From: Synechococcus sp. HJ21-Hayes
GTDB lineage: Bacteria > Cyanobacteriota > Cyanobacteriia > PCC-6307 > Cyanobiaceae
Direction of reading: 5' to 3'
Assembly (NCBI RefSeq): GCF_024345835.1
Contig: NZ_JAGQBW010000001.1
Span: 1-64,000 of the forward strand
Length of the DNA stretch: 64,000 nt
This document shows positions 27,883 to 39,928 of this stretch, one piece after another. Position 1 is the stretch's first letter; every line of letters begins with the position of its first letter. The notes under the pieces are model-generated. The model ran no database searches. It was given only the letters and a program-made list of their open reading frames with translations, and was not told the DNA's origin. Position numbers and translations under genes: made by a program.

Positions 27883-28239
27883 TCAGTCGAGAATCTCGCC
27901 GGTCTTCTTGAGGCGGCGCTTCTTGGTGCCGTCCTTCTCCACCACGATCTCCACGCGGCTGGCCACCTTTTTATCGGTGGAGTACAGCATCACGTTGGAG
28001 GCGTGCAGGGAGGTCTCTTCGGTCACGATGCGACCGGATTCACCTTCCTGGGTGGGCTTCACGTGGCGGGTGCGCAGGTTGATGCCCTGCACCACCACAC
28101 GGTTCTCGTAGGGAAGGGTACGCAGGACCTCACCGGTCTTGCCTTTGTCCTTACCGCTGATCACCTGAACGGTGTCGCCCTGCTTGATGCGCATCTTGAT
28201 GCGCACCTGGGCCTTGGCTTTGGGGGTGGCAGTGGCCAT
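27883..28239 (-). CDS. rplX: 50S ribosomal protein L24
   Basis: 118 aa. The KOW motif lies in [20 protein letters not shown] (residues ~18-37), followed by EGINL-type [17 protein letters not shown]24 initiates 50S assembly. It starts one nucleotide after the rplN stop codon. Confidence 0.96.
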   Translation of the reverse strand: MATATPKAKAQVRIKMRIKQGDTVQVISGKDKGKTGEVLRTLPYENRVVVQGINLRTRHVKPTQEGESGRIVTEETSLHASNVMLYSTDKKVASRVEIVVEKDGTKKRRLKKTGEILD

Positions 28240-28240
28240 C

Positions 28241-28606
28241 TCAGATCACCTCCGGTGCGAGGGACACAATCTTGGTGAAGTTCCGCTCACGCAGTTCGCG
28301 GGCAACGGGACCGAAGACGCGGGTGCCCTTGGGGTTGTTGTCATTGCCGAGGATCACGGCAGCGTTGTCGTCAAACCGGATCGAGTTGCCGGTGTCGCGG
28401 CGCAGGGTGGCCTTGGTGCGAACCACCACGGCCTTCACCACATCGGACTTCTTGACGCCCATGTTGGGCATGGCGTCCTTGACGGCAGCCACGATGACGT
28501 CACCCACGTGGGCGTAGCGACGGTTCGTGCCCAGCACACGAATGCACTGAATACGCTTGGCGCCGCTGTTGTCAGCGACGTTGAGGAAAGTTTCCTGTTG
28601 AATCAT
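28241..28606 (-). CDS. rplN: 50S ribosomal protein L14
   Basis: 121 aa. [20 protein letters not shown], the central [15 protein letters not shown] and the ending [10 protein letters not shown] are invariant for L14, which contacts 16S rRNA at the subunit interface. Confidence 0.98.
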   Translation of the reverse strand: MIQQETFLNVADNSGAKRIQCIRVLGTNRRYAHVGDVIVAAVKDAMPNMGVKKSDVVKAVVVRTKATLRRDTGNSIRFDDNAAVILGNDNNPKGTRVFGPVARELRERNFTKIVSLAPEVI

Positions 28607-28618
28607 CGGGAGATTTCC

Positions 28619-28870
28619 TCAGCTAGCGCTGGTGTTGGACAGAACCTCGGCCACAGCCCAGCGCTTGGTGCGACTGAGGGGACGGGTTTCGGTGATACGA
28701 ACGCGATCGCCCACTTTGCAGGCGTTGGCTTCGTCGTGGGCCTTGTAGCGCTTGGTGCGGCTGACCGTCTTTTGATAGATGGGGTGGGGGAAGCGGTTTT
28801 CCACCGCGACCACCACGGTCTTGTCCATCTTGTCGCTGACGACGGTGCCGACCCTTTCCTTGAGTGCCAT
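28619..28870 (-). CDS. rpsQ: 30S ribosomal protein S17
   Basis: 83 aa. [20 protein letters not shown] and [18 protein letters not shown] are the S17 signature of the OB-fold 16S rRNA binder. 12 nt before rplN. Confidence 0.97.
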   Translation of the reverse strand: MALKERVGTVVSDKMDKTVVVAVENRFPHPIYQKTVSRTKRYKAHDEANACKVGDRVRITETRPLSRTKRWAVAEVLSNTSAS

Positions 28871-28890
28871 GACTGGTTCTCCTTGGGGGA

Positions 28891-29100
28891 TCAGGACGCG
28901 GTGGAGCGCTGGCGCTCCGTTTGCACCGTCAGCAGCTGGGCCAGCTTGATGCGGGCGGCCTTGAAGCGGTGCGGATTCTCGAGACGGCGGGTGGCCTGCT
29001 CGAAGCGGAGGGTGAACAGTTCGCGGCGGGTGCCGTCGATCTGCGTGTTGATGTCGCCGTCAGAGAGCTTGCGCACCTCGGCGATGTCGGGACGGGCCAT
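28891..29100 (-). CDS. rpmC: 50S ribosomal protein L29
   Basis: 69 aa two-helix protein. [20 protein letters not shown] and [20 protein letters not shown] match L29, which borders the peptide exit tunnel. Starts 3 nt after rplP. Confidence 0.96.
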   Translation of the reverse strand: MARPDIAEVRKLSDGDINTQIDGTRRELFTLRFEQATRRLENPHRFKAARIKLAQLLTVQTERQRSTAS

Positions 29101-29103
29101 GGT

Positions 29104-29544
29104 TCAGGACTCCACGGGGGCAGCTTCCTGATCCGCCAGGGCCAGGAACTTGGTTTTCAGGGGCAGCTTGTACTGCGCCAGGCGCATGGCCTCTTTGGCG
29201 ATTTCGGGGGTGATGTCGGCACCACCCATCTCAAAGAGAATGCGGCCGGGCTTGATCACCGCCACCCAGAATTCCGGGTTGCCCTTACCGGAACCCATAC
29301 GGGTTTCAGCAGGACGCATGGTGACCGGCTTGTCGGGGAAGATCCGGATCCAGATCTTTCCACCCCGCTTGACATAGCGGGTCATGGCACGGCGACAGGC
29401 TTCGATCTGACGGGAGGTGATCCACCCGCATTCCTGGGCCTGGAGCGCAAAGTCACCGAAGGCAATGGTGTTGCCCCGGGTAGCGATGCCGCGCATGCGG
29501 CCGCGCTGCTGCTTGCGGAATTTGACGCGTTTTGGACTCAGCAT
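29104..29544 (-). CDS. rplP: 50S ribosomal protein L16
   Basis: 146 aa. [39 protein letters not shown] and [20 protein letters not shown] are invariant. L16 organises the peptidyl-transferase centre and the A-site tRNA elbow. Confidence 0.98.
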   Translation of the reverse strand: MLSPKRVKFRKQQRGRMRGIATRGNTIAFGDFALQAQECGWITSRQIEACRRAMTRYVKRGGKIWIRIFPDKPVTMRPAETRMGSGKGNPEFWVAVIKPGRILFEMGGADITPEIAKEAMRLAQYKLPLKTKFLALADQEAAPVES

Positions 29545-29560
29545 GGTTCAGGCCTCCTGA

Positions 29561-30289
29561 TCACTCTTCGTTCGAACGGTCTTCGAACTGTTGGGGCCGA
29601 CGGCTAGCGCGGCGCTTGGGTGCCGCACCCACGGGCACCTTGTCCTGTTGGCCAGGAAGCACTTCGCCCTTAAACACCCACACCTTGATGCCCAGCACCC
29701 CGTAGGTGGTTGAGGCAACCTTGGTGGCGTAGTCGATGTCGGCGCGGAGGGTGTGCAGGGGCACACGGCCTTCACGGGTCCATTCGGTACGGGCGATCTC
29801 GGCGCCGTTGAGGCGACCACTCACCTGGATCTTGAGGCCCAGAACACCGGCGCGCTGGGCGCGCTGGATGGTCATGCGCAGCACGCGGCGGAAGGCCACG
29901 CGCTTTTCAAGTTGCTGGGCGATGTATTCGGCCAGCAGGTAAGCGTCAGCGTCGACACGCTCAACTTCCACCACGTTGATGCGCACCTGACGGCCGGTAT
30001 CGCCGAGGGTTTTCTGAATACCGGCACGCAGTTCCTCGATGCCGCTGCCCTGGCGGCCAACGAGCACACCGGGGCGAGCGGTTTTGAGCTCCACCTCAAG
30101 CTGATCGGCCTTGCGGGCAATCAGGACGTCGCTGATACCAGCGGCGCTGTACTTCTTGTGGATGAATTTGCGAATCCGGTCATCCTCCTGAAGGAGGGTC
30201 GGATAGGTCTTGCTGGGGGCGTACCAACGCGAGCGGTGCTCCTGGGTGATCCCCAGGCGCAGGCCGGTTGGATGGATCTTGTGTCCCAT
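29561..30289 (-). CDS. rpsC: 30S ribosomal protein S3
   Basis: 242 aa from ATG 30289 ([20 protein letters not shown]); an upstream GTG/ATG frame adds non-conserved residues that overlap the rplV gene. The KH domain has the GxxG loop in [16 protein letters not shown]3 forms part of the mRNA entry helicase. Confidence 0.97.
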   Translation of the reverse strand: MGHKIHPTGLRLGITQEHRSRWYAPSKTYPTLLQEDDRIRKFIHKKYSAAGISDVLIARKADQLEVELKTARPGVLVGRQGSGIEELRAGIQKTLGDTGRQVRINVVEVERVDADAYLLAEYIAQQLEKRVAFRRVLRMTIQRAQRAGVLGLKIQVSGRLNGAEIARTEWTREGRVPLHTLRADIDYATKVASTTYGVLGIKVWVFKGEVLPGQQDKVPVGAAPKRRASRRPQQFEDRSNEE

Positions 30290-30308
30290 CGGTCGGTGTC
30301 CTCGGGGG

Positions 30309-30668
30309 TCAGGCGGAAGGAGCCACAGCAATGCTGATGTGGCAGGTCTGTTTTTTGATCGCGTAGGCGCGACCCTGGGCGCGGGGACGGAAGCGCTTCA
30401 TCGAGGGACCCATATCCGCCGTGGCGGAAGAGATCACCAGAGAGGCAGGATCGAGACCCAGGTTGTTCTCGGCGTTGGCCACAGCCGACCGCAACACCTT
30501 GGTGATGGGGCCAGTGGAGCGGTAGGGCATGAACTCGAGCATGATCAGCGCATCGCGATAAGAGCGACCGCGGATCTGATCGAGCACCCGGCGCACCTTG
30601 GACACGGAACCGCGGATATAGCGACCGTGGGCCAAGGCCTGGGTTGTGGAATTCGGGGTGTTTGCCAT
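30309..30668 (-). CDS. rplV: 50S ribosomal protein L22
   Basis: 119 aa. ARYIRGS-type start ([20 protein letters not shown]) and the C-terminal [20 protein letters not shown] hairpin region that lines the exit tunnel. 4 nt after rpsS. Confidence 0.97.
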   Translation of the reverse strand: MANTPNSTTQALAHGRYIRGSVSKVRRVLDQIRGRSYRDALIMLEFMPYRSTGPITKVLRSAVANAENNLGLDPASLVISSATADMGPSMKRFRPRAQGRAYAIKKQTCHISIAVAPSA

Positions 30669-30672
30669 GACT

Positions 30673-30948
30673 TCAGCGGCCTCCTTTCTTGTCCTTGATG
30701 TGGCCCCGGAAGTTGCGGGTCGGCGCGAATTCCCCGAGCTTGTGACCCACCATCTGCTCCGTCACATAGACGGGCACATGGGCCTTGCCGTTGTGAACGG
30801 CAATGGTGTGGCCGATCATCATCGGCAGGATCGTGGAAGCCCGGGACCAGGTTTTGATCACGGACTTGTCGTCGGCGGCGTTCTGCTTCTCAACCTTCCG
30901 CAGAAGGCTGTCGGCAACAAACGGTCCTTTTTTGAGTGAACGTCCCAT
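30673..30948 (-). CDS. rpsS: 30S ribosomal protein S19
   Basis: 91 aa. [20 protein letters not shown] and [20 protein letters not shown] are invariant. S19 pairs with S13 in the small-subunit head. Confidence 0.98.
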   Translation of the reverse strand: MGRSLKKGPFVADSLLRKVEKQNAADDKSVIKTWSRASTILPMMIGHTIAVHNGKAHVPVYVTEQMVGHKLGEFAPTRNFRGHIKDKKGGR

Positions 30949-30983
30949 AGCGGTTTAAACGAACAGCAAAGCGGTGAGGTTGA

Positions 30984-31847
30984 TCAGGAATCGCGTCCGC
31001 CACGGCTCCGCTTGGAGGTGCGGCGACGTTTCCGGAGCACAAACCGATTGCTGGGTTTGTTCCGCTTACGGGTCTTGAGACCCAGGGCCGGCTTGCCCCA
31101 GGGGGTAACAGGGCCAGAACGGCCAATCGGAGCGCGGCCCTCGCCACCACCGTGGGGGTGGTCGCAGGGGTTCATCACGCTGCCTCGCACCTGAGGGCGA
31201 CGGCCCAGCCAACGGCGACGGCCGGCCTTACCGAGGCTCGTGTTGCGAACTTCGGAGTTGCCCACTTCGCCGAGGGTGGCATAGCACTCACGACGCACCA
31301 GACGCACCTCGGTGGAGGGCAGCTTCAGGGCGACGTAATCGCCTTCCTTGGCCATCACCTGGGCGCTGGCACCGGCGGTACGCACCATCTGGCCGCCCCG
31401 GCCGGCGTACAGCTCCACGCAGTGAACGCTGGAACCGAGGGGGATGGCCGAGAGGGGCAGGGCGTTGCCGTTCTCGATCGGAGCTTCAGGGCCCGATACC
31501 ACGGTGGTGCCCACGGCCACCCCAGCCGGAGCCAAGATGTAGCGCTTCTCGCCATCGGCGTAGAAGAGCAGCGCCAGGCGGGCGTTGCGGTGCGGGTCGT
31601 AGTGGATGGCAGCCACCTTGGCGGCCACGCCGTGCTTGTCGCGACGGAAGTCCACCAGGCGGTAGAGGCGCTTGTGGCCACCGCCGCGGTGACGGCAGGT
31701 GATCACACCGCGGTTGTTGCGGCCCTTGCGCTGGTGCTTAGCGACAACCAAGCCCCGCTCGCGGCCACGGCCGGTGACTTCAGCGAAGTCGCTGGCGACC
31801 CGAGTGCGGGTGCCGGGGGTAATAGGGCGGTACTTACGGATTCCCAT
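30984..31847 (-). CDS. rplB: 50S ribosomal protein L2
   Basis: 287 aa. [20 protein letters not shown] near the N-terminus and [20 protein letters not shown], the histidine-containing loop near the peptidyl-transferase centre, identify L2. Confidence 0.98.
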   Translation of the reverse strand: MGIRKYRPITPGTRTRVASDFAEVTGRGRERGLVVAKHQRKGRNNRGVITCRHRGGGHKRLYRLVDFRRDKHGVAAKVAAIHYDPHRNARLALLFYADGEKRYILAPAGVAVGTTVVSGPEAPIENGNALPLSAIPLGSSVHCVELYAGRGGQMVRTAGASAQVMAKEGDYVALKLPSTEVRLVRRECYATLGEVGNSEVRNTSLGKAGRRRWLGRRPQVRGSVMNPCDHPHGGGEGRAPIGRSGPVTPWGKPALGLKTRKRNKPSNRFVLRKRRRTSKRSRGGRDS

Positions 31848-31862
31848 GATTCTTCAGACCCC

Positions 31863-32165
31863 TCAGGCTTCAGGGAAGAGCTGGATGGCGCTGCCATCGG
31901 CCAGCCGCACCACGGCCTTCTTCACCTGGGCACGCTTGCCGGCGAAACGGCCCACGCGACGCGTACGGCGCGGGGGGTTCATGGTGCTGATGCCGACGAC
32001 CTTCACGTCGAACAGTTGTTCAACGGCGGCCTTGATGTCGGGTTTGGCAGCCCGGTGATCCACCTCGAAGGTGTACTGGTTCTGCTCAATGGCCCGGGTG
32101 GCCTTCTCGGTGATCAACGGCCGACGGATCACGTCCGCAAGCCGTCCTGTGAAACGCTCAGCCAT
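31863..32165 (-). CDS. rplW: 50S ribosomal protein L23
   Basis: 100 aa. [20 protein letters not shown] and [20 protein letters not shown] are typical. L23 is the docking site of trigger factor and SRP at the exit tunnel. It overlaps rplD by 8 bp. Confidence 0.97.
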   Translation of the reverse strand: MAERFTGRLADVIRRPLITEKATRAIEQNQYTFEVDHRAAKPDIKAAVEQLFDVKVVGISTMNPPRRTRRVGRFAGKRAQVKKAVVRLADGSAIQLFPEA

Positions 32166-32793
32166 CGCCGTAGACCTCCTGAATCTTCGCGAGTGCTTCC
32201 TCGCTCACCACCAGGGAGTTGGCGTGGAGCAGATCAAACACGTTGAGCTGATCAGCGGCGATCAGCTTGACCTTTTCAAGGTTGCGCACAGAGCGGCGCA
32301 CCACCTCACTGGGGGCATCCAGCACCACCAGCACCTTGGTGCCATCGGCAATGCCGAAACGACCCAGGGCGGCGATAATTTCCTTGGTTTTTGGGGTTTC
32401 CAGGCCCGCGGCGAAGCCCTTCACGACCGTGATGTCGGCAGTGCGGCTCATCAGCGCAGTGCGCAGTGCCAGACGACGCTCCTTGCGGTTCATCGCCAGG
32501 TTGTAGGTGCGGGGCTTGGGCCCGAACACCACACCACCACCCGGGCGCAGGGGCGTACGGATCGAACCCTGACGGGCGCGGCCGGTGCCTTTCTGCTTGT
32601 AGGGCTTGCGACCACCACCGGCCACTTCGGCACGGGTGAGGGTGCTGGCCGTGCCCTGACGGGCATGGGCGAGCTGACGCACCACGGCGCGATGCACCAG
32701 GTCGTTAGCGGAACTTTCCTTGGCGACTTTCAGGTCGAGGGCAGCCGTACCAGCTTCCTTTCCCTGCCAATCGCGAACAACACAGTTAGCCAT
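32158..32793 (-). CDS. rplD: 50S ribosomal protein L4
   Basis: 211 aa. The long loop [32 protein letters not shown] lines the exit tunnel; [10 protein letters not shown] follows. In E. coli L4 represses its own S10 operon through the leader mRNA; whether that applies here is unknown. Confidence 0.97.
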   Translation of the reverse strand: MANCVVRDWQGKEAGTAALDLKVAKESSANDLVHRAVVRQLAHARQGTASTLTRAEVAGGGRKPYKQKGTGRARQGSIRTPLRPGGGVVFGPKPRTYNLAMNRKERRLALRTALMSRTADITVVKGFAAGLETPKTKEIIAALGRFGIADGTKVLVVLDAPSEVVRRSVRNLEKVKLIAADQLNVFDLLHANSLVVSEEALAKIQEVYGDG

Positions 32794-32804
32794 GTCCTAC
32801 CTCC

Positions 32805-33452
32805 TCAGTTCGCGGCTTTGAAGCCCACCCGCTGGGCGGGGAGGATGTTCAGCAGGGCGCCGGGCTTGCCGGGCACCGAGCCTTTCACCACCAGCAGGTT
32901 GCGCTCGGCATCCACTTTCAGGATCACGAGACCACGGGTGGTGATCTGCTTGCCGCCGTAACGGCCAGCCATGCGCTTACCGGGATAGACGCGACCGGGG
33001 GTGGTACCGGCGCCGATCGAACCGGGCTCGCGGTGGTTCTTCGAACCGTGGGTCATGGGGCCGCGGCTGAAGCCGTGGCGCTTCTGAAGACCAGCGAAAC
33101 CACGACCGATGGTGTCGCCGCTCACATCGACCTTCTGGCCCGCCTCAAAGGCAGCCACGGTGACATCGCTGCCGAGTTCCAGACCGTCGACGCTGTCGAC
33201 GCGGTATTCCTTCAGGTGGCGCAGGGGCTCGCTGCCGGACTTGGCCAGGTGACCCTTGGCCGGCTTGTTGACGAGCTTCTCGCGAATCTCGCCAAAGCCC
33301 AGCTGAACCGCGGTGTAACCGTCGGTGCTGTCGGTTTTGAGTTGGGTGATACGGCAGGGACCCGCCTCGATCACGGTGACCGGGATGGATCTGCCTTCGT
33401 CGTCGAAGAACTGGGACATGCCCAGTTTCTTCCCAAGAATGCCGATGGACAT
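32805..33452 (-). CDS. rplC: 50S ribosomal protein L3
   Basis: 215 aa from ATG 33452 ([20 protein letters not shown]). An upstream in-frame start at 33515 adds residues unlike L3 and falls on a leader hairpin. The segment [20 protein letters not shown] near residue 150 is the conserved loop near the peptidyl-transferase centre. First gene of the superoperon: rpsJ (S10) is not upstream, in keeping with its usual separate location in cyanobacteria. Confidence 0.97.
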   Translation of the reverse strand: MSIGILGKKLGMSQFFDDEGRSIPVTVIEAGPCRITQLKTDSTDGYTAVQLGFGEIREKLVNKPAKGHLAKSGSEPLRHLKEYRVDSVDGLELGSDVTVAAFEAGQKVDVSGDTIGRGFAGLQKRHGFSRGPMTHGSKNHREPGSIGAGTTPGRVYPGKRMAGRYGGKQITTRGLVILKVDAERNLLVVKGSVPGKPGALLNILPAQRVGFKAAN

Positions 33453-33860
33453 AAGGAGGGGAGAAACGCCAGCAGGACCACCACCCACGACAGGGGTGGT
33501 GTAGCTGAATCGCATTGCGCAGTCGAGACCGAATCGTTGCTATGGGCCAGGTCGGTTGGACCCGGCACCAGGGAGACGACTTGGTTGGGCTAGCAGCGGC
33601 GAAACAGCGGGCTGGGACTTGCTCGACCGGACCTTTTGAGGGGTGCGCGGAACAGTTTCCCGGCGGTGATTCCTTTCAAAAGAAGGGAGACCGCACTGGC
33701 CGGGGAAGGTCGCCACCACTGGCGACCTGGTGCATTGCGCTGGAGGCCCGGCTAGCGGACGGGCACAGTTGCAGAAGCACAGTGGTCGATGTTACCGCAA
33801 CGCCTCACCCCCTAATGCCGGAGTCAGCTGCCAGACTTGCGTGAGCGCTTTCCAGTCCGC
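33453..33860. promoter_or_regulatory. Leader/promoter region between rplC and ndhN
   Basis: 408 nt separating the divergent ribosomal superoperon and ndhN. It contains a 7-bp hairpin ACCACCC/GGGTGGT (33480-33486 and 33494-33500) 28 nt upstream of the rplC start. No U-tract follows it. Both operons must be initiated here. I could not assign exact -10 elements with confidence and see no gene. Confidence 0.5.
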
Positions 33861-34319
33861 ATGCCCCTGCTGCTCACCGGCCGCGGTTTTCGCCAGGAGC
33901 TCGAGCGGGCAGGCGCCCTGGCTCTCTTTGCCCCCCTGGAAGGCGGTGCCGAGACCCGCTTGCTGCGCCGGTTGCGGGCTGCGGGCTATCGCGCCCAGAT
34001 GACTTCCGCCCGGGGCCTGGGCGATCCGGAGGCCTTCCTGCTCCAATTGCACGGCGTGCGCCCTCCACACCTCGGCCACCAGAGCGTGGGCCGCGGGGCC
34101 GCCGTTGGCGAGGTGCAGATGGCCATGCCGCAGCTGGGGCACCTGTTTGAAGGCAACGCCCCGGTGCTGTTGTGGTTGCTGGAGGGTCAGGTGCTCTCCA
34201 ATGCCGAGCTGAGCGCGCTGGTGGATCTCACCCGGCGGGAACCCCGGCTGAAAATCGTGGTGGAAATGGGTGGAGCCCGCGCCCTGCGCTGGCAACCGCT
34301 TCAGCAACTTGTCGGCTGA
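33861..34319 (+). CDS. ndhN: NAD(P)H-quinone oxidoreductase subunit N
   Basis: 152 aa from ATG 33861 ([20 protein letters not shown]), the conserved NdhN start; the open frame reaches 33837. [20 protein letters not shown] and [18 protein letters not shown] fit the family. NdhN is an oxygenic-phototroph-specific peripheral subunit of the NDH-1 complex used in cyclic electron flow and respiration. Its 3' end overlaps the start of ldpA. Confidence 0.92.
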   Translation: MPLLLTGRGFRQELERAGALALFAPLEGGAETRLLRRLRAAGYRAQMTSARGLGDPEAFLLQLHGVRPPHLGHQSVGRGAAVGEVQMAMPQLGHLFEGNAPVLLWLLEGQVLSNAELSALVDLTRREPRLKIVVEMGGARALRWQPLQQLVG

Positions 34320-35337
34320 GCAGGCCCTGGCCGAGGGGCGCTGGGTCAAGTTGATCTGCGGCGCCAGCAACCAGGACCTCACCGCCATCGAGGACCTATG
34401 CGCCATCTATGCGCTGGCGGGGGTGCACTGCATTGACGTGGCCGCCGACCGGGCCGTCGTGGCCGCAGCGCGCCGCGGCATGGCCTGGGCTGAGACCAGG
34501 GGAGCCCCGCTCCCCTGGTTAATGGTGAGCCTCAGCGACGGCGACGACCCCCACTTCCGCAAGGCCCGGTTCGATCCAAGCCAATGCCCGCCGGACTGCC
34601 CCCGGCCCTGCCAACGGGTCTGCCCGGCCCTGGCCATCGGCACCACGGGAGGTGTGCGTGAAGAGCGCTGCTACGGCTGCGGCCGCTGCCTACCCGCCTG
34701 CCCCCTAGGGCTGATTGACGAGCACCAGCACCTGCTCACGGCAGCAGCGGTGCCGCCCCTCCTGGCCGACCTGCAGCCCGATGCGATTGAGATCCACACC
34801 CAACCGGGCCGACTGGAGGCCTTTGCCGAGCGACTCTCCCAGGTGCAGGCCAGCGGCGTAGCCCTGCGGCGGCTGGCGGTGAGCTGCGGTCTGGAGCGGG
34901 GCGCCATGGCCAAGGCGGCTGGCGACAGCAACGACCAGCTGAGTGCCCGCCAGCTGGCGGCAGAACTGTGGCAACGCTTTGCTCTGGTGCGCGGTGCCGG
35001 TTTCCGCCCCCTCTGGCAGCTGGATGGGCGGCCCATGAGCGGCGATGTGGGCGCCGGCACCGCCCGCGCGGCGGTGGCCCTGCTGGCGGACCTGCGCCCC
35101 TGGGCCCCGCCTGGCCCCCTGCAACTGGCGGGGGGCACCAACGCCAGCACGCTGCAGCGCCTACCGGCGAACAGCGGGGCGGCCGGCGTGGCCTTCGGCG
35201 GTATGGCCCGCAGCCTGCTGCAACCGCTACTGGTACAGGCAGACACCAACGGAGCCCACCTGCGGGAGCAGCCGCTGCTCTGGCAGGAGGCGCTGACCCT
35301 CGCCCAGGAGCTGATCACGCCCTGGCAACGCCGTTGA
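34270..35337 (+). CDS. ldpA: Light-dependent period protein LdpA (Fe-S, circadian input)
   Basis: 355 aa from GTG 34270; a TTG near 34309 is an alternative, since similarity to the family starts at [18 protein letters not shown]. Two [4Fe-4S] motifs are visible: C106, C110, C114, C118 ([14 protein letters not shown]) and C134, C137, C140, C144 ([12 protein letters not shown]). In Synechococcus elongatus LdpA adjusts the clock period to light through redox state. It overlaps ndhN by 50 bp and the next gene at TGATG, so the three genes form one operon. Confidence 0.85.
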   Translation: MEPAPCAGNRFSNLSAEQALAEGRWVKLICGASNQDLTAIEDLCAIYALAGVHCIDVAADRAVVAAARRGMAWAETRGAPLPWLMVSLSDGDDPHFRKARFDPSQCPPDCPRPCQRVCPALAIGTTGGVREERCYGCGRCLPACPLGLIDEHQHLLTAAAVPPLLADLQPDAIEIHTQPGRLEAFAERLSQVQASGVALRRLAVSCGLERGAMAKAAGDSNDQLSARQLAAELWQRFALVRGAGFRPLWQLDGRPMSGDVGAGTARAAVALLADLRPWAPPGPLQLAGGTNASTLQRLPANSGAAGVAFGGMARSLLQPLLVQADTNGAHLREQPLLWQEALTLAQELITPWQRR

Positions 35338-37058
35338 TGGCTAGAACGCCAGTCCAAGAAACACCATCGCCCGTGTCGGCTTCGCCAGCAGCAATCACGC
35401 CCCAGCGGATCACCGACGACCTCGACCGGCTCCTGGAGGTGCTGCCCGCTGCGGTGGGCCAGGCCCTCGCTCCCGCCGAGGCCCGCGAACAGCTGCTGGA
35501 GGTGGTGCTCGATCTGGGCCGGGTACCCGAGGCCCGCTACCCCGGCAGAGCCGTGGCGCTGGGGGAGGCCGTGGTGGAGCGGGCCGACCTGGCCGCGGTG
35601 GTGCAGAACCTGGGGGCCTTCGGCGGCGACAACCGCGCCGGCATCGAGCGAACCCTGCACCGCATCAGCGCCATCCGCAATCGCACCGGCGCTGTAGTGG
35701 GCCTCACCTGCCGGGTGGGCCGTGCCGTGTTTGGCACCGTGGCCATGGTGCGCGACCTGATGGACAGCGGCGAGTCGCTGTTGCTGATGGGCCGACCCGG
35801 CGTGGGCAAAACCACCGCCCTGCGCGAAATCGCCCGAGTGCTGGCCGACGACCTGGACAAGCGGGTGGTGGTGATCGACACAAGCAACGAGATTGCCGGC
35901 GATGGCGACATCCCGCATCCGGCGATCGGGCGCGCACGGCGCATGCAGGTGGCCCGGCCGGAGCTGCAGCACCAAGTGATGATTGAAGCAGTGGAAAACC
36001 ACATGCCCGAGGTCATCGTGATCGATGAGATCGGTACAGAACTGGAGGCCCAGGCGGCTCGCACCATCGCCGAGCGGGGCGTGATGCTCGTGGCCACCGC
36101 CCACGGCAACGAGCTGGCCAACCTGGTGAAGAACCCCACCCTCAGCGATCTGGTGGGGGGCATTGAGTCGGTGACCCTCGGCGACGAGGAAGCCCGGCGG
36201 AGGCGCACCCAGAAGACCGTGCTGGAAAGGGCTGCAGAACCCACCTTCCCGCTGGCGGTGGAGATGCACAGCCGCCACCGCTGGCTGGTGCACCGGGACG
36301 TGGCCCGCACCGTGGATCTGCTGCTGCGGGGGCAGCTGCCCCGTCCCCAGGTGCGAGAACTGGATGCCAACGGCGAGCTCCAGCTGCGGGAAGCCCCTCC
36401 GCCGGTAGCCCCCAAGGCCCTGCCCTCACCCGCCCCGCTGCCACCCCCAAGCCGGCCCAGATTCACCCCCCTGGCGCCAGTGCCCTTGCCCGACCCCCAG
36501 GGCAGCCAGCACTCCGACCTGGAGGGATGTTCTGCCTTGGGGGATACGGCTGCGGTGAGTGACGCCCGCCCCCTGCAGCTCTATTGCGCGGGGGTGAGCG
36601 AACAGCTGGTGGAGCAGGCCGTGCGCAGCCGGCGACTGCCGGTGCAGCAGGTGCCGCTGGTGGAGGAAGCGGATGCCGTGCTGTCCATTCGCCAGCAACT
36701 GGGGCGCGATCCCGAGGTGCGGCGGCGAGCCCAGGCCAGTGGGGTGCCGATCTTGGTGATCAAAGCCGACACCCTGCCCCAGATTCAACGGGGCCTGGAA
36801 CGGCTGCTGCAGCGGCAAGGCGGCACCAGCCCCTCACCTGCGGCTCCATCGGCCGCTCAGGACGACGCCCATGGAGCCCTAGAGGAGTGCCGTCTGGCGG
36901 TGGAGCAGGTGGTGTTACCCCAGGGGCGGCCGGTGGAGTTGCTGCCCCGCCAGGAGGGCGTACGGCAGATGCAGGCGGAACTGGCGGCCCGCTACCGGCT
37001 GCGCTCTGCGGTGTTTGGTAGCGGCCCCCAGCAGCGGCTGCGGATCTTCCCGCCCTGA
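35337..37058 (+). CDS. Ycf45-like AAA ATPase with SpoIIIAA-type domain
   Basis: 573 aa from ATG 35337, which overlaps the ldpA stop (TGATG). A leading domain (about 20-135; [18 protein letters not shown]) precedes the ATPase: P-loop GRPGVGKTT (152-160) and Walker B VIVIDE (226-231). A long Pro-rich linker (about 370-400) leads to a C-terminal part ending [20 protein letters not shown], which resembles an R3H nucleic-acid-binding segment. Known as ycf45 in algal plastids; its cellular job is not established. Confidence 0.85.
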   Translation: MARTPVQETPSPVSASPAAITPQRITDDLDRLLEVLPAAVGQALAPAEAREQLLEVVLDLGRVPEARYPGRAVALGEAVVERADLAAVVQNLGAFGGDNRAGIERTLHRISAIRNRTGAVVGLTCRVGRAVFGTVAMVRDLMDSGESLLLMGRPGVGKTTALREIARVLADDLDKRVVVIDTSNEIAGDGDIPHPAIGRARRMQVARPELQHQVMIEAVENHMPEVIVIDEIGTELEAQAARTIAERGVMLVATAHGNELANLVKNPTLSDLVGGIESVTLGDEEARRRRTQKTVLERAAEPTFPLAVEMHSRHRWLVHRDVARTVDLLLRGQLPRPQVRELDANGELQLREAPPPVAPKALPSPAPLPPPSRPRFTPLAPVPLPDPQGSQHSDLEGCSALGDTAAVSDARPLQLYCAGVSEQLVEQAVRSRRLPVQQVPLVEEADAVLSIRQQLGRDPEVRRRAQASGVPILVIKADTLPQIQRGLERLLQRQGGTSPSPAAPSAAQDDAHGALEECRLAVEQVVLPQGRPVELLPRQEGVRQMQAELAARYRLRSAVFGSGPQQRLRIFPP

Positions 37059-37180
37059 GCGCAATTCGGCTGCCCGATTGACGAAGGTCGCCCCGCTGTG
37101 GGTAACTATCTGAGTGCTCCGGGTTGCGACGTTCAGGCGTCGCGCTGATCAGCTCCGGTTGATCTCGCCCCACAGCGCGT

Positions 37181-37252
37181 TGGGCCGTCGCCAAGTGGTA
37201 AGGCAGCGGGTTTTGGTCCCGCCATTCCTAGGTTCGAATCCTAGCGGCCCAG
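37181..37252 (+). tRNA. trnQ-UUG: tRNA-Gln (TTG)
   Basis: 72 nt. Acceptor TGGGCCG/CGGCCCA, D arm GCCAAGTGGTAAGGC, anticodon TTG in CGGGTTTTGGTCCCG, T arm AGGTTCGAATCCT, discriminator G. No encoded CCA. Confidence 0.95.
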
Positions 37253-37269
37253 TTCAAAGCCATTTCTGT

Positions 37270-38022
37270 GTGAAGTCCCGCCCCTTGCTGGTGTTCGACT
37301 TCGACGGCGTCCTCGTAGACGGCATGCCGGAATATTGGTGGAGTGCCCGCAGCGCCGCCCAAAGCCTGCACCCGGGGGCGGAGCTTCCCCTCGAGGCGCC
37401 AGAGGCCTTCAGCCAGCTCCGACCGCTGATCCACAAGGGCTGGGAAATGGTGCTGGTGGCCCTGGAGCTCTCCCGCCCGGATCTGGACCTGGCTTGCTAT
37501 CTGGCGGACTACGACGGCCGCACTGCCGCGGCCTTGGAGCACTGGGCCCTAGAGCCCGCAACGCTGCAAACAGCCCTGGAAACCCTGCGCCATGGGGCCT
37601 TGCAGGACAACCCCGCCGCCTGGCTGGCCCTGCACTGCGCCTACCCAGGCGTGCCGGAGCGGCTGCGGCGCCTGGAGGGCGAGGGCAGCTCCTGGCTGGT
37701 ACTCACCACCAAGGGGGCCTCCTTTGCCCGGGAGCTGCTGAGGGCCTTCGACCTGGAACCCCTGGCGGTGTTCGGCCACGAGCAGGGCAGCAAAGCCAGT
37801 GTGCTGCTGCAACTCAGCCAGGACCAGGGACAGCCCCTGTGGTTCATCGAAGACCGGCGGCCCACCCTGGAGACCGTGCGCCGAACACCTGGCCTAGAGG
37901 CCGTGCGCTGCTTCCTGGCGTCCTGGGGGTACCTGGGCCCCAGAGACCGCGAGGGACTGCCGGATGGCGTCGAACTGCTCACCCCAGAGCAATTCGACGC
38001 CCCCTTGGCCGACTGGCCCTGA
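37270..38022 (+). CDS. HAD-family hydrolase
   Basis: 250 aa from GTG 37270, 18 nt after tRNA-Gln; longer open frame upstream runs through the tRNA and is rejected. HAD motif I DFDGVLVDG with nucleophile Asp, motif II SWLVLTTKGAS with the Thr, and motif IV FIEDRRPTLE. Likely a phosphatase acting on a small phosphorylated metabolite; the substrate cannot be told. It lies upstream of recA on the same strand, with the SOS box between them. Confidence 0.85.
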   Translation: MKSRPLLVFDFDGVLVDGMPEYWWSARSAAQSLHPGAELPLEAPEAFSQLRPLIHKGWEMVLVALELSRPDLDLACYLADYDGRTAAALEHWALEPATLQTALETLRHGALQDNPAAWLALHCAYPGVPERLRRLEGEGSSWLVLTTKGASFARELLRAFDLEPLAVFGHEQGSKASVLLQLSQDQGQPLWFIEDRRPTLETVRRTPGLEAVRCFLASWGYLGPRDREGLPDGVELLTPEQFDAPLADWP

Positions 38023-38030
38023 TCCGCTAG

Positions 38031-38044
38031 GGTACGCCTGTACT
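38031..38044 (+). promoter_or_regulatory. LexA (SOS) box of recA
   Basis: GGTACGCCTGTACT fits the published cyanobacterial LexA consensus RGTACNNNDGTWCB at every position. It lies 136 nt before the recA start and just after the HAD gene stop. LexA repression of recA is therefore likely, though no lexA gene is in this window. Confidence 0.75.
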
Positions 38045-38180
38045 ACAGGATGCCGTTAACGGATCCCGGTCGAACGGATGGCACGTGTGGTGGCACTTCA
38101 TCCTGTGAGGTCGCAGAGGATGGCCACCGGCCTCCGCCGGCCCCTGATCCGCGGCCTGTTCCCCCACTGATTTCGTAGAC

Positions 38181-39380
<1,200 letters not shown>

Positions 39381-39417
39381 GCCAGCCACCGCCGCAAGGT
39401 TTGGCCACGGCCAAACA

Positions 39418-39451
39418 ACAAGCCCCCGGCAAGCTTCTGCCGGGGGCTTGT
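39418..39451 (+). terminator. Intrinsic terminator of recA (possibly bidirectional)
   Basis: 14-bp perfect stem (39418-39431 and 39438-39451) around AGCTTC. It sits 37 nt after recA and 31 nt after the end of the convergent DUF1815 gene. The flanking U-tract is short (TT) on the plus strand, so efficiency rests on the stem. Confidence 0.7.
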
Positions 39452-39482
39452 TCATCGAGTGCCAGAGGCGTGGACAGGGGCG

Positions 39483-39824
39483 TCAGGCGCGGTTCGCGAG
39501 GGAAACGGTGGAGATCACGTCTTCACGCAGCGCCTTGGCCACCCGCTCGAGCTCTTGAATCGCCTCAGCACCCTCGAGCTTCACGAGTTCATGGCCATTG
39601 CGGGATTCCACCCAGTTAATCCCGTAGTCGGACACCAGAAAACGCACCATGTGACCGTCGCCAAGGTCGGCCACGAAGGAGGCGCCATGACCATCGCGGC
39701 CATCGCCGCAGACGTAACAGGTGGCGGCAATTCCCTGCTGCTGCAAGCCATCGGCGAGAGCACGCAGGCTCATCACCAGGTCTTCAACAACGGATCGGTA
39801 GTGCTCGGCGAGACGCGCGAACAT
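39483..39824 (-). CDS. DUF1815 family protein
   Basis: 113 aa from ATG 39824 (MFARLAEHYRSVVEDLVMSL); the longer open frame is not conserved. ATCYVCGDGRDGHGASFVAD, HMVRFLVSDYGINWVESRNG and LVKLEGAEAIQELERVAKAL match this cyanobacteria-specific family of unknown function. It probably is a soluble protein; no catalytic motif is recognised. Confidence 0.85.
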   Translation of the reverse strand: MFARLAEHYRSVVEDLVMSLRALADGLQQQGIAATCYVCGDGRDGHGASFVADLGDGHMVRFLVSDYGINWVESRNGHELVKLEGAEAIQELERVAKALREDVISTVSLANRA

Positions 39825-39928
39825 CGGCCTTCGAGCGAGGAGTACGGCAATCCTAAGGTTTTCTTCAGAGTTCGGTGAGTACAAATACTTCCGGCGTGGC
39901 CTGTGTGCGGTTTCGCCCACCCAGGGGA

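Noticed and set aside
31152-32246. 364-aa plus-strand ORF across rplB/rplW/rplD
   Set aside because: Antisense shadow of three certain ribosomal genes, produced by GC-rich third positions.
34671-36293. 540-aa minus-strand ORF across ldpA and the ycf45-like gene
   Set aside because: Shadow frame with low-complexity His/Gly/Ala sequence; the plus strand carries recognisable families.
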